Assembly (NCBI RefSeq): GCF_039543565.1
Contig: NZ_BAABJZ010000009.1
Coordinates: forward strand, 1 to 64,000
DNA length: 64,000 bases
Origin: Ferrimonas pelagia
Lineage (GTDB): Bacteria; Pseudomonadota; Gammaproteobacteria; Enterobacterales; Shewanellaceae
Direction of reading: 5' to 3'
Shown piece by piece: positions 1 through 8,689 of this stretch (position 1 is its first letter; every line of letters begins with the position of its first letter). The notes beneath the pieces are model-generated. The model ran no database searches. It was not told the DNA's origin and was given only the letters and a program-made list of their open reading frames with translations. The translations under genes and the position numbers were made by a program.

Positions 1-366
1 TTACGACGATTACAGAAAAGCTGGCGAGCACTGCTGCAGCTGGGCAGTTATCGGTGCAGCAAACGATACAGGGGGCGCTGTGAACATTTGCTCAAGGACG
101 ACGATATGGTGTGGACGTTCGCCCGCCTTGCCGAGTTGCCACTAACCAACAATGAAGCGGAGCACACCCTTCGAGGCTACGTACTATGGCGAAAGGGAAG
201 TTATGGCGTTTCATCGCACCGTGGCGAGCTGTTCCGGCAGCGGATCCTGTCTTTAGTAGAGACAGCTAAGCGGCTGAAACTCAATCCACTGGAGTGGCTT
301 CAACAGATCACTCGAGCCTGTATCGAGCAACGTCCGTATCCGATACCAGAAGGCCTCATGATCTAA
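1..366 (+). CDS. IS66-family transposase, C-terminal part
   Basis: The reading frame is open from base 1, so the gene begins upstream of the window. The visible 121 residues include the motif TNNEAEHTLR, which fits the C-terminal NNxAE region carrying the third acidic residue of IS66 transposases, followed by a segment resembling the family's conserved tail (RKGSYGVSSHRGE, then SLVETAKRLKLNPLEWL). The product would catalyse transposition by a DDE mechanism. It lies directly beside the galE end of the polysaccharide locus, a place where insertion sequences often gather. Whether the element is complete cannot be judged from here. Family assignment is fairly sure; activity is unknown. Confidence 0.8.
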   Translation, partial: LRRLQKSWRALLQLGSYRCSKRYRGRCEHLLKDDDMVWTFARLAELPLTNNEAEHTLRGYVLWRKGSYGVSSHRGELFRQRILSLVETAKRLKLNPLEWLQQITRACIEQRPYPIPEGLMI

Positions 367-506
367 GGTCAAGTCCACTCGGGTGAACAGTTACCCACAT
401 TCAGTCAGCACAAAGTCCAACCCAGTGTTATGTAAGCCAAACGCTGGCGGTGAGCAGAGTATGTGGGGCAAACAAAACGGACCGCCAATGCGGTCCATAT
501 GGAGGC

Positions 507-1091
507 TTAGAAACGGAAATTAAATCCGGCGTTGAAGCTGCTCAGATCAAACTGATCATCACTGAAGTATGAGACATACTCCAGATTGAGCGAGAAGTAC
601 CGGCTGGAGGAGAGGCTCACCCCGCCGCCGTAGGAAAAGTCGGTCTGAGTGCCAGAGCCATAGCCACTGGCGCTGAATCGACCGTTGGTTACCCCCAGCA
701 AGACGTATGGGGTAAACGGCGTCGGATTGGCCCAACCGCCTTTGAGAAAGGCACCCGCATGGTAGGTCAGCTTGGCATTGTGATCGCTGTCGACATTGGT
801 GCCGATCCGCCCTTCCAGCGAAAAGTAATCGTCGAACTGATAGCCGGAAATGAAGGTGACGGCTCCAGGATTGGCTGTGCGCATCTGGCGGTGATCGTAC
901 CGCATCCAGTTATATTGCAAGCCGTTATAACTACCACGATTAAGTGCTGGCGCTTGGCTCGGGTAATGCACCGCGCCTTGCGCAGGCACATAGACGTCCC
1001 CTTGAGCCGGTGCATTGATCTGGATATTGACTTGTGCCTGCGCGGCAGCACTGATCAGGCCTAAGGCCAGAAACGGAAGCGTGGTTTTCAT
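507..1091 (-). CDS. Small outer-membrane beta-barrel protein
   Basis: This 194-residue protein starts with a clear signal peptide (MKTTLPFLALGLISAAAQA, cleavage before QVNIQ). A proline/glutamine-rich stretch of about 35 residues follows, and then alternating hydrophobic and aromatic strands ending in NFRF; a terminal Phe is typical of outer-membrane barrels. The length fits an eight-stranded barrel of the OmpX/opacity type. The start at 1091 was chosen because AGAGGAT lies nine bases upstream and the signal peptide begins there; a longer frame to 1208 has no such support. It is monocistronic and separated from galE by a terminator. The precise function is not recognisable. Confidence 0.7.
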   Translation of the reverse strand: MKTTLPFLALGLISAAAQAQVNIQINAPAQGDVYVPAQGAVHYPSQAPALNRGSYNGLQYNWMRYDHRQMRTANPGAVTFISGYQFDDYFSLEGRIGTNVDSDHNAKLTYHAGAFLKGGWANPTPFTPYVLLGVTNGRFSASGYGSGTQTDFSYGGGVSLSSSRYFSLNLEYVSYFSDDQFDLSSFNAGFNFRF

Positions 1092-1218
1092 CGACGAGCG
1101 ATCCTCTGGAATATGAACAAGATATTCTATCGGAGCGGCCAAAGTCTGACCGTGATTGCCAAGACAGTTCCCACTGTTAAGCGGCTCCCACCAGACGCTT
1201 GCAGACATTCAAATAATC

Positions 1219-1250
1219 AAAAAAAACGCCCGCATCGTTCGATGCGGGCG
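1219..1250 (-). terminator. Rho-independent terminator after galE
   Basis: A perfect 10-bp stem (1227-1236 with 1241-1250, loop GTTC) is followed on the minus strand by a run of Ts (A-run 1219-1225 on plus). It stands 20 bases past the galE stop codon and ends the galU/galE transcription. On the plus strand four Ts follow too, but no plus-strand gene ends here. Confidence 0.9.
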
Positions 1251-1270
1251 TTTTCTCAATCGGGCAGGGG

Positions 1271-2287
1271 CTACCCCTTGTACCCGTGTGGGTTGTCGGA
1301 TTGCCAACGCCAGGTGTCGGCAGTCATCTCGGCGATCCCTTTTTCGGCGGTCCAACCCAGTTCATTTCGAGCCTTGGCTGGATCGGCGTAGCAGGCCGCG
1401 ATATCGCCCGGGCGCCGTGGCGCGACCTGATAGGGGACCGCTTGACCAGATCCCGCCTCGAAGGCTTTGACCATGTCCAACACGCTGTAACCGGTGCCCG
1501 TGCCGAGGTTGTAGATCACCACACCCGGATCGGACTTCAACCTGTCCAGTGCCTTAAGATGACCAATCGCCAAATCAACCACATGGATGTAATCACGGAC
1601 GCCTGTGCCGTCATGGGTATCGTAGTCATCGCCAAATACAGACAACTGTTCGCGCTTACCGACCGCAACCTGGCTGATGAACGGCATCAGATTGTTGGGG
1701 ATATCATTAGGATCTTCCCCGATAAGCCCGCTCTCATGCGCGCCAACCGGATTGAAGTACCGCAGGATGGCGATGTTCCAACGGGCGTCGGAAACATTGA
1801 GATCCTCCAACACGCGCTCGACCATGTACTTGGAGGTACCATAGGGATTGGTCGTGCCACCCACGGGCGAGTCTTCCCGGATCGGCAAGGCTTGTGGATC
1901 GCCGTAGACGGTGGCGGACGAGGAAAACACCAGGTTAAACACCCCCGCCTCTGCCATGGCTTCACAAAGCACCAAGGTGCCGCGTACATTGTTGTCGTAA
2001 TAGCGCAGCGGTTGGGCCACCGACTCACCGACGGCTTTCAAGCCGGCAAAATGGATAACTGAGTCGATGTCATGCGAGGCAAACACCGATTGCAGTACCG
2101 CCTTGTCGCGGATATCGCCTTGATAGAACACCACTGCTCTACCCGTGATCTGCTCAACCCGCTTTAACGATTCTTCCGAGCTGTTGGAGAGATTATCCAA
2201 CACCACTACTTGGGTACCGGCTTGCAACAACTCCACTACGGTATGTGAGCCGATATAGCCGGCACCACCGGTAACTAACACTGCCAT
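1271..2287 (-). CDS. galE: UDP-glucose 4-epimerase
   Basis: GalE interconverts UDP-glucose and UDP-galactose with bound NAD in the cytoplasm. The 338-residue length equals that of the E. coli enzyme. Visible features are the N-terminal Rossmann motif TGGAGYIGSHT, the catalytic serine in FSSSATVYG and the YxxxK pair in YGTSKYMVE, plus GVRDYIHVVDLA. The start at 2287 has AGGAAG eight bases upstream; an in-frame extension to 2350 is not supported. It is the last gene of the polysaccharide locus, 16 bases after galU, and would supply galactose donor for the glycosyltransferases encoded upstream. Confidence 0.96.
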   Translation of the reverse strand: MAVLVTGGAGYIGSHTVVELLQAGTQVVVLDNLSNSSEESLKRVEQITGRAVVFYQGDIRDKAVLQSVFASHDIDSVIHFAGLKAVGESVAQPLRYYDNNVRGTLVLCEAMAEAGVFNLVFSSSATVYGDPQALPIREDSPVGGTTNPYGTSKYMVERVLEDLNVSDARWNIAILRYFNPVGAHESGLIGEDPNDIPNNLMPFISQVAVGKREQLSVFGDDYDTHDGTGVRDYIHVVDLAIGHLKALDRLKSDPGVVIYNLGTGTGYSVLDMVKAFEAGSGQAVPYQVAPRRPGDIAACYADPAKARNELGWTAEKGIAEMTADTWRWQSDNPHGYKG

Positions 2288-2303
2288 GGTTATGCTTCCT
2301 TGC

Positions 2304-3197
2304 TTATTTCGATTGAGTCGCCGCCACAAATTCGGCGAATTCGGCACCAAATTCAGGGTGGCGCATGGCGTAGATCACGTTCGCTTTCATATAACCCAGT
2401 TTATCACCACAATCGTGGGACACACCGGTCATGTGAAAGGCTTCAACGGTCTGCTTATCCATCAGCATGGCGATGGCGTCAGTCAGTTGGATCTCGTCAC
2501 CCGCACCGTGCGGGGTCTTCTCCAGCAGTGCCCAGATATCTGCAGGCAGCACGTAACGGCCCACAACCGCCATGTTCGACGGTGCGTTCTCCACCGCAGG
2601 CTTTTCCACCACGGCGGTCATTGCCGCGCTTTCACCGGCTTTGAACTCTGCGCCGTTGCAGTCGGCAACACCGTACTTGGACACATCCGCCATTGGCACC
2701 GGCTCAACCATGATCTGAGCCGATTGTGTCGCGTCAAACCGAGCCTTCATCGCCGCCAGGTTCTCGACTTTCTGATCGGCGGTGTATTCATCCAAGATCA
2801 CGTCCGGCAAGACCACGGCAAAGGGGTTATCGCCGATCACAGGACGTGCACACAACACCGCGTGGCCCAAGCCTTTTGCTTCGCCCTGACGCACGTGCAT
2901 GATGGTCACGCCTTTGGGACAGATGGCCTGGACATCCGCCAACAACTGACGCTTCACCCGTTTCTCTAGCGTCGCTTCCAGCTCGAATGAGGTATCGAAG
3001 TGGTTCTCGATGGCGTTTTTGGACGCATGGGTCACCAGAACGATCTCGGTGAAGCCCGCTTCTACACACTCATTGACGATGTATTGAATAAGCGGCTTAT
3101 CTACCAGCGGCAACATCTCTTTCGGGATGGCCTTGGTGGCTGGCAGCATCCGTGTTCCCAATCCCGCCACGGGGATCACAACTTTTGTAAGTGACAT
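2304..3197 (-). CDS. galU: UTP-glucose-1-phosphate uridylyltransferase
   Basis: GalU makes UDP-glucose from UTP and glucose-1-phosphate. The 297-residue protein has the N-terminal nucleotide-binding motif GLGTRMLPATKAIPKEMLP, the substrate region KPLIQYIVNE and the later VVEKP segment typical of the family. The ATG at 3197 is preceded by GGAGCAAAGG. UDP-glucose feeds both neighbours, GalE (to UDP-Gal) and Ugd (to UDP-GlcA), so the three genes form a sugar-nucleotide module at the end of the surface-polysaccharide locus. Confidence 0.96.
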   Translation of the reverse strand: MSLTKVVIPVAGLGTRMLPATKAIPKEMLPLVDKPLIQYIVNECVEAGFTEIVLVTHASKNAIENHFDTSFELEATLEKRVKRQLLADVQAICPKGVTIMHVRQGEAKGLGHAVLCARPVIGDNPFAVVLPDVILDEYTADQKVENLAAMKARFDATQSAQIMVEPVPMADVSKYGVADCNGAEFKAGESAAMTAVVEKPAVENAPSNMAVVGRYVLPADIWALLEKTPHGAGDEIQLTDAIAMLMDKQTVEAFHMTGVSHDCGDKLGYMKANVIYAMRHPEFGAEFAEFVAATQSK

Positions 3198-3270
3198 AAT
3201 TAACCTTTGCTCCCAGCAAACAAGCCACGCTGGGATCTAACAAACTTGGTGTGATTCTATCGCGAGAGAC

Positions 3271-3287
3271 AAAAAAGGCCCAGAGCC
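3271..3287 (-). terminator. Weak terminator after ugd
   Basis: On the minus strand a short GC-rich stem (ggc...gcc) is followed directly by six Ts (A-run 3271-3276 on plus), about 60 bases past the ugd stop. The stem is short, so this may only attenuate; galU could have its own promoter in the same 149-bp gap. Confidence 0.35.
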
Positions 3288-3346
3288 GAACGCAACAAGT
3301 CACTAAGACGTCACATCAGCTAAGGGCCCTATATCTATCGTATGAC

Positions 3347-4513
3347 TTAGTCTGAGCCAAACAGGTCGCGGGTGTAGACCATATCCGCCACATCTTTGAT
3401 CTCATCCACCATGCGGTTGGAGATGATCACGTCGCTTTCGGCCTTGAACTGCTCGAGATCTTTGATCACGCGTGAGTGGAAGAACTCATCCTCCTCCAAC
3501 ACCGGCTCGTACACCACAACTTCAATGCCCTTGGCCTTAATGCGCTTCATAATGCCCTGCACCGCAGAGGCACGGAAGTTGTCCGAGCCTGACTTCATGA
3601 TCAAACGGTATACGCCCACTTTCTGCGGGTTACGTTTGATAATGGAGTCCGCGACGAAGTCTTTACGGGTGGTATTAGCATCGACAATGGCACCGATGAT
3701 GGCGTTGGGCACATCATCAAAGTTGGCCCGCAACTGCTTGGTGTCTTTTGGCAGGCAGTAGCCACCGTAACCAAATGACGGGTTGTTGTAATGACTGCCA
3801 ATGCGCGGATCGAGGCCAACGCCTTCAATGATCTGTTTGGCGTCCAGCCCGTGAGATTCGGCATAGGTATCCAACTCATTGAAGTAGGCGACGCGCATCG
3901 CCAAGTAGGTATTGGAGAACAGCTTCACCGCTTCCGCTTCGGTCGAGTCAGTAAACAACACTTCGATGTCTTGCTTGACCGCACCTTCGACCAACATCGC
4001 CGCGAAACGCTCGGCACGTTCGCTGCGCTCACCCACAATAATGCGGGACGGATGCAGGTTATCGTACAGAGCCTTACCTTCACGCAAAAATTCCGGCGAA
4101 AAGATAATGTTGTCACAACCCATTTCTTGCTTGATCCGTTGGGTATAGCCCACCGGTACCGTCGACTTGATGACCATCACCGCGTCGGGGTTGATCGCCA
4201 TTACGTCCTTGATCACCGCTTCAACCGACTTCGTGTTGAAGGTATTGGTTACCGTGTCGTAATCCGTCGGAGTGGCAATCACCACATACTCAGCGTCACG
4301 ATATGCCGCTTCTTTATCTAGGGTCGCCGTCAGACTGAGCGGCTTATTGGCCAGGAAATCTTCGATCTCGGTATCGGCAATGGGGGATAGCCGATCGTTA
4401 ATCAAATTCACTTTTTCGGCAATGATATCCACCGCCACCACTTCATTGTGCTGTGCTAACAGCACCGCATTAGATAAACCGACATAACCTGTACCAGCCA
4501 CTGCTACTTTCAT
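3347..4513 (-). CDS. ugd: UDP-glucose 6-dehydrogenase
   Basis: Ugd oxidises UDP-glucose to UDP-glucuronate with two NAD+. At 388 residues it matches the length of E. coli Ugd. Visible motifs are the N-terminal GTGYVGLSNA Rossmann loop, the SPEFLREGKA segment, and the catalytic cysteine in GGYCLPKDT. The start at 4513 gives the canonical N-terminus MKVAVAGTGYVGLS; an upstream ATG at 4555 would overlap the preceding glycosyltransferase. Its presence suggests that glucuronic acid is part of the polymer made by this locus. Confidence 0.96.
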   Translation of the reverse strand: MKVAVAGTGYVGLSNAVLLAQHNEVVAVDIIAEKVNLINDRLSPIADTEIEDFLANKPLSLTATLDKEAAYRDAEYVVIATPTDYDTVTNTFNTKSVEAVIKDVMAINPDAVMVIKSTVPVGYTQRIKQEMGCDNIIFSPEFLREGKALYDNLHPSRIIVGERSERAERFAAMLVEGAVKQDIEVLFTDSTEAEAVKLFSNTYLAMRVAYFNELDTYAESHGLDAKQIIEGVGLDPRIGSHYNNPSFGYGGYCLPKDTKQLRANFDDVPNAIIGAIVDANTTRKDFVADSIIKRNPQKVGVYRLIMKSGSDNFRASAVQGIMKRIKAKGIEVVVYEPVLEEDEFFHSRVIKDLEQFKAESDVIISNRMVDEIKDVADMVYTRDLFGSD

Positions 4514-4538
4514 TTTTATTACATATCCATTAACTGAA

Positions 4539-5615
4539 TCAAGAAAAGCGTTCATAAAGAGACTTCATTCTGGCTGTGTTTTTATCATACGAATATTTAC
4601 CTGAAATTATTCGTTTGTTAACTTCCAGCCAACTATTACTCAGTGAAAATCTCTCAATGGACCTTGCGATAGCAACCTCAATCTGACTAGGCTCCCAACC
4701 TTCGATGAAAGTCGCGGTTTGGTCATCAAGGCATTCTCTATTGGCATCAATATCTGACACTATCGGATACAATCCAACCCCCATAGCCTCAAGCAAAGAG
4801 AGTGGAGTACCATCCCTTGTTGGGATACTTACAAAAATATCCATAGTAGATAAATCTTTGAGAAGCACATTGTATTCACAATAGCCTTTAACTACCACTT
4901 TATCCGTTACGCTAGCGTCATAGTTACTTAGGATAGTTAAAATTCTTTCTCTATCCGAAGCTCCTCCTCCGCCGTACAAATATAGAACAGCATCAACCTT
5001 GGAATTTTCAACAAACCTGCAAAACCCTTCTACAAGTTTATCGATGCAATAAAGATCTTGCCAATTACGGGTAGATACAAACCTTATCGGATGTCTCATT
5101 TGTGGCGAAGACTTTACGAGTTCGGTTGGTATAGTTACACCATACTGAAAGGTCTCAATCAACTCTCGATTTGCGCCTAAGGAAACAAGTTTATCTTTAA
5201 TGTGCAATGCAGGACTATTAATACAATCAAACCTAGCCAATGCAGCTTTTATTACTGACTTTACAATCAGATTCTTCTTCAAGCTAAGGTTAACATCACT
5301 CCCCCAAGCTGACAAAATCCGACTAAAGCGACCTGGTATCAATGCGAACAACCCATAGGATGACAAAAAGTGAAAATGCACAATGTCAGGTTTCTGCTTA
5401 GCCAGAAGACGCCACACCGTAAATAAATTTAACAGGAAATCAAGTTTGGTACCAGTATACTTCCTTAGCGATATAACCTCACTTGCCGTAAACCTCGCCC
5501 CGCCAGGATGCAATGTAATAACAGTGGAATCAATTTCCTCCTCAAATGGACCGATCCATTTTTGGATGTGCTGACTTGAGGTGGGACCTAAGCTAACAAC
5601 CTTAATTTTCTTCAT
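4539..5615 (-). CDS. GT4-type (GT-B fold) glycosyltransferase
   Basis: This 358-residue cytoplasmic glycosyltransferase would add one sugar to the lipid-linked repeat unit. The N-terminal half has the HFHFLSSYG region of acceptor-binding domains, and the C-terminal half has the donor-binding region IPTRDGTPLSLLEAMGVG, a recognisable variant of the family-4 EX7E motif. Start and stop form TAATG overlap with the upstream GT2 gene, implying translational coupling. Like its neighbours up to 11272 it is clearly AT-rich compared with ugd and wecA, which points to acquisition by transfer. The sugar specificity cannot be read from sequence. Confidence 0.85.
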   Translation of the reverse strand: MKKIKVVSLGPTSSQHIQKWIGPFEEEIDSTVITLHPGGARFTASEVISLRKYTGTKLDFLLNLFTVWRLLAKQKPDIVHFHFLSSYGLFALIPGRFSRILSAWGSDVNLSLKKNLIVKSVIKAALARFDCINSPALHIKDKLVSLGANRELIETFQYGVTIPTELVKSSPQMRHPIRFVSTRNWQDLYCIDKLVEGFCRFVENSKVDAVLYLYGGGGASDRERILTILSNYDASVTDKVVVKGYCEYNVLLKDLSTMDIFVSIPTRDGTPLSLLEAMGVGLYPIVSDIDANRECLDDQTATFIEGWEPSQIEVAIARSIERFSLSNSWLEVNKRIISGKYSYDKNTARMKSLYERFS

Positions 5616-6544
5616 TAATTCTGACTTTTTACCTTATCCAGTTCTTTGCTTCTCACAGCCGACTTTATGGCGCCTGCATTGTAACGTGCAATAACTTTAA
5701 AAATGGACAACAACTTAAAGTCTTTATCTGCCAAAGCCAGGCAGAATAACCTCACCGACCGACAAGCACGATAAAAAACACCTCTAAAATAACTAAACCT
5801 TGTGATATCCTTATCCGACAAGACGAAATTTTTTACATCTAGTTTACCGATACTATTGAAATGTTCAGATATTAGCTTCCTTGTCATTCTGGATTGACTA
5901 TCTTTTTTAGTAGAAGTAATGCTCTGCGAGTTAATTCTGTAATAAAGGAGTCGTTCCCCTAGATTAAATACGGAATACTTTCTAGACAATCGAAGCCATA
6001 ACTCAAAGTCTTCTGCGGTTTCAGCTGTTTCGGCATAATACAAATCATCACCAATCAAGTCTCTATTGAACATGATGGATGGATGGCACATTGGATTACC
6101 TATAATGAAGTAGGCAGTGATATCAGCGTGTTTACACAGAACGTCTCGATGCCCAATGTGATTCCCCTGCTCATCAATAAAGATGTACGAAGATCCGACT
6201 AGAGCACAACCTAAATTGTGCTCTAGCCATTCAACCTGGCGCTCAAATCTTTCAGGCCGACAAATATCATCAGAATCCATCCTGGCGATATATTTACCGG
6301 TGCAGTACTTCAGACCTTCATTAAGCGTATAAATCAACCCTCTATTTTCGCGAGAGTAGACCTTGATCCTAGAGTCTCTCTCCTGGTACTTTTTAAGCAG
6401 CTCTAAGCTATCATCGGTCGAACCATCATTCAGAGCTATGATTTCAATATTTTTATAGGTTTGCCCAAGAAGGCTTTCTAAGCAACATTCTAGATATTTG
6501 CCTGCATTATATACAGGCAAAAGAACAGATACTTTTTCTTTCAT
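5615..6544 (-). CDS. GT2-family glycosyltransferase
   Basis: A 309-residue inverting GT-A glycosyltransferase. The N-terminus VSVLLPVYNAGKYL and the metal-binding RMDSDD (DxD) are textbook GT2 features, with the acceptor-side motif EDFELWLRL near residue 195. The last 70 residues are basic and hydrophobic and may contact the membrane. It lies seven bases after wzy and overlaps the next gene by one base, so it is embedded in the operon. It probably assembles the repeat unit on undecaprenyl diphosphate; donor and linkage are unknown. Confidence 0.87.
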   Translation of the reverse strand: MKEKVSVLLPVYNAGKYLECCLESLLGQTYKNIEIIALNDGSTDDSLELLKKYQERDSRIKVYSRENRGLIYTLNEGLKYCTGKYIARMDSDDICRPERFERQVEWLEHNLGCALVGSSYIFIDEQGNHIGHRDVLCKHADITAYFIIGNPMCHPSIMFNRDLIGDDLYYAETAETAEDFELWLRLSRKYSVFNLGERLLYYRINSQSITSTKKDSQSRMTRKLISEHFNSIGKLDVKNFVLSDKDITRFSYFRGVFYRACRSVRLFCLALADKDFKLLSIFKVIARYNAGAIKSAVRSKELDKVKSQN

Positions 6545-6551
6545 TTTCTGG

Positions 6552-7877
6552 TTAAACCCGTTCAGAACTATTAGGCTTCCAAGAAACCTTAAGCATGAAA
6601 TATATTATTAAAGCAGGAATCAGAGACTTAATAATAAAAACCGCACGAAACGGTTCTGGTCCGCCGGCTCTCATAAATCCAACTATATCTGACAAAAATA
6701 AACACAGCAGAAGGAAATAAAAGAGCCTAAACCTTCCATTCCCAAAATATGACAGATAGTGTAAAAAGCACACTAAAAGTCCCAGAGAAAAGCCCCCAAC
6801 AACAAGGCCAATTACACCTAGGTTAAGATACCAACCCGTCGGGTTACTAATGCTAAAACCTTTGAATGGGTCTGGCCTAACTCTTTCTATGTAATAACCA
6901 TATATATCCTGAGATCTATTATCTAGAATAAATCTAGGTAACACCGTCGTACCTAAAAATAAAAAGCTATGGCCATAACTAGGTTCCACTTTATTCAATA
7001 GGACGCCATACATAGACATGTGAGAATAAACAAACTCAGACGAAGAGGTAATATTGATAACAGAATCTGAAACATGATTCCAGTCAACGTGCTCCAAGCT
7101 AACTTCCTTCATTTCTCTGATCACATATATTGACATCACCAAGCTTATAGCCAATACAAATGACAAGGTAGCCTTAATGTAAGTCGACACTTGAAATTTC
7201 TTTGCGTCAAAAAATAATAAAAAGGTAAAAATAATTGCCGATATTAGGATGTGTCTATTGCCCAATACAGTCGATGACGCAAAGATTAACAAAAGAAGAG
7301 CAAAAGATAGTAGTTTTATTTTTTTACTGCCGAGTGCGAAAGACAACAAACTCGCGATTAGCGCTATCCAAGATATTAATGTATATAATGGTTTTTCCGA
7401 TCCTGTATTGAACCGGCTATACATGTAAGCCGACATTCCTGCACTTGCAGCATCACTTGCCATATTAATTGCAAATTTAGCGTAAACGAGTGTTGTCAGT
7501 ACAGATATTGCAATTAATAAAAAGTTAGCTTTCATACCTTCAAAGCTAATATGTTTAATTTTCCTTTTCCTTAGAATGTACACATATAAAAAGGCGAACA
7601 TTGCATACGAAAAAAAGTACAAAAAATACATAAGGTAAGAAATAGCATAATTACTATCTAACTTTACTGGAAAAAGCTCACTTTCATACCTTAATTGTAT
7701 GCCATATTTGTGTGCAATGACAAAATCAATGCCCCCCTTAAAAAGCCAAAGCATCATTATCCAGCATGGGACTGCTAAGGAAAAGGTATTGACCGTGCGT
7801 TTAAAATATATAGTAAGTGCGATACAGCTGCTTAAAACCAATGTGAATACTGCTGTCACAAAAAACGACACTGTCAT
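6552..7877 (-). CDS. wzy: Wzy-type O-antigen/capsule repeat-unit polymerase
   Basis: This 441-residue integral membrane protein has about ten to twelve predicted hydrophobic segments and a large periplasmic stretch near residues 250-330 (between the helix ending near VMSIYVIREMKE and GWYLNLGVIGLV). That architecture, with its position among glycosyltransferases and a flippase, fits the Wzy polymerase that joins lipid-linked repeat units in the periplasm. Sequence identity in this family is very low, so the call rests on topology and context. The gene is strongly AT-rich. An O-antigen ligase is the main alternative, less likely within such a cluster. Confidence 0.75.
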   Translation of the reverse strand: MTVSFFVTAVFTLVLSSCIALTIYFKRTVNTFSLAVPCWIMMLWLFKGGIDFVIAHKYGIQLRYESELFPVKLDSNYAISYLMYFLYFFSYAMFAFLYVYILRKRKIKHISFEGMKANFLLIAISVLTTLVYAKFAINMASDAASAGMSAYMYSRFNTGSEKPLYTLISWIALIASLLSFALGSKKIKLLSFALLLLIFASSTVLGNRHILISAIIFTFLLFFDAKKFQVSTYIKATLSFVLAISLVMSIYVIREMKEVSLEHVDWNHVSDSVINITSSSEFVYSHMSMYGVLLNKVEPSYGHSFLFLGTTVLPRFILDNRSQDIYGYYIERVRPDPFKGFSISNPTGWYLNLGVIGLVVGGFSLGLLVCFLHYLSYFGNGRFRLFYFLLLCLFLSDIVGFMRAGGPEPFRAVFIIKSLIPALIIYFMLKVSWKPNSSERV

Positions 7878-7903
7878 CTAATTCTCCAACTAATGACGGT
7901 TAG

Positions 7904-8689
7904 CTAGCGCATTGTTGCTCTATATGCATAGTTACAGAAGTAAAAAGCAGATTTAAACAATCCAATTTTTTCTATCTCTCGATAGATCTGCCACTGCCTC
8001 ATCGCCTTCTTCACTTTGTTTCTAGAAATTGAATCTGAAACAATGCGATACTTAGTTAACGGTACCGGTAGGCAAAAAGCTCTGTGTCCAGACTTGAGTA
8101 CATTAAGCCAAGTTGCATAATCTTGCCCAGTCCTTATCAAGGGCATTCTAATCTCTCCGACAACATTTTTATTGATCATTACGGTAGAGCATCCCAGCGT
8201 TGCACGCTTCATCAGCATGTCTTTGTATCCCAGGGAGTTAGGCACTGAATGGTCAATTATCTTGTCAGTACGATTTCCATTTTCATCCATAATTTCATAT
8301 GATGTGAAGCTGAAAGCGATTTCAGCTTCATGCATGAATTTTATTTGCTTCTCTAACTTGCGGTTATCCCAGATATCATCTGCATCGATAAAAGCAAGAT
8401 AATCCCCCCTCGCTCTACTTAAACTCGCGTTTCTCGAAGAAGCTGCCCCTTGATTCACATCTGATTTCTCTAGCTTAATCCTAGAATCCTTCTCAGCAAG
8501 TTCCCCTAGTATTTGCCAAGTATCATCAGTAGAACAGTCATCGGTAATCAACAACTCCCAATTTTTGTATGTTTGACCTTGGATTGATTTAACAGTTTCT
8601 CTAATAAATTTCTTTGAATTATATGTCGGGGAAATAATAGAGATTAATGGGTTATAACACACAGTATTTATAATTTTATGGTCATTCAT
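7904..8689 (-). CDS. GT2-family glycosyltransferase
   Basis: A 261-residue GT-A glycosyltransferase with LISIISPTYNSKKFI at residues 15-30, the donor-binding FIDADDIWD (DxD) and the C-terminal GQDYATWLNVLK region. It resembles short amylovoran- or WcaA-like transferases. Its ATG overlaps the TGA of the upstream 468-aa gene (ATGA), so translation of the two is coupled, which argues that they act in the same pathway. The specific sugar cannot be told. Confidence 0.87.
   Translation of the reverse strand: MNDHKIINTVCYNPLISIISPTYNSKKFIRETVKSIQGQTYKNWELLITDDCSTDDTWQILGELAEKDSRIKLEKSDVNQGAASSRNASLSRARGDYLAFIDADDIWDNRKLEKQIKFMHEAEIAFSFTSYEIMDENGNRTDKIIDHSVPNSLGYKDMLMKRATLGCSTVMINKNVVGEIRMPLIRTGQDYATWLNVLKSGHRAFCLPVPLTKYRIVSDSISRNKVKKAMRQWQIYREIEKIGLFKSAFYFCNYAYRATMR

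Noticed and set aside
367..400. Right end of the IS66 element
   Set aside because: GAACAGTTAC could be a terminal repeat end, but the other end is outside the window and cannot be compared.
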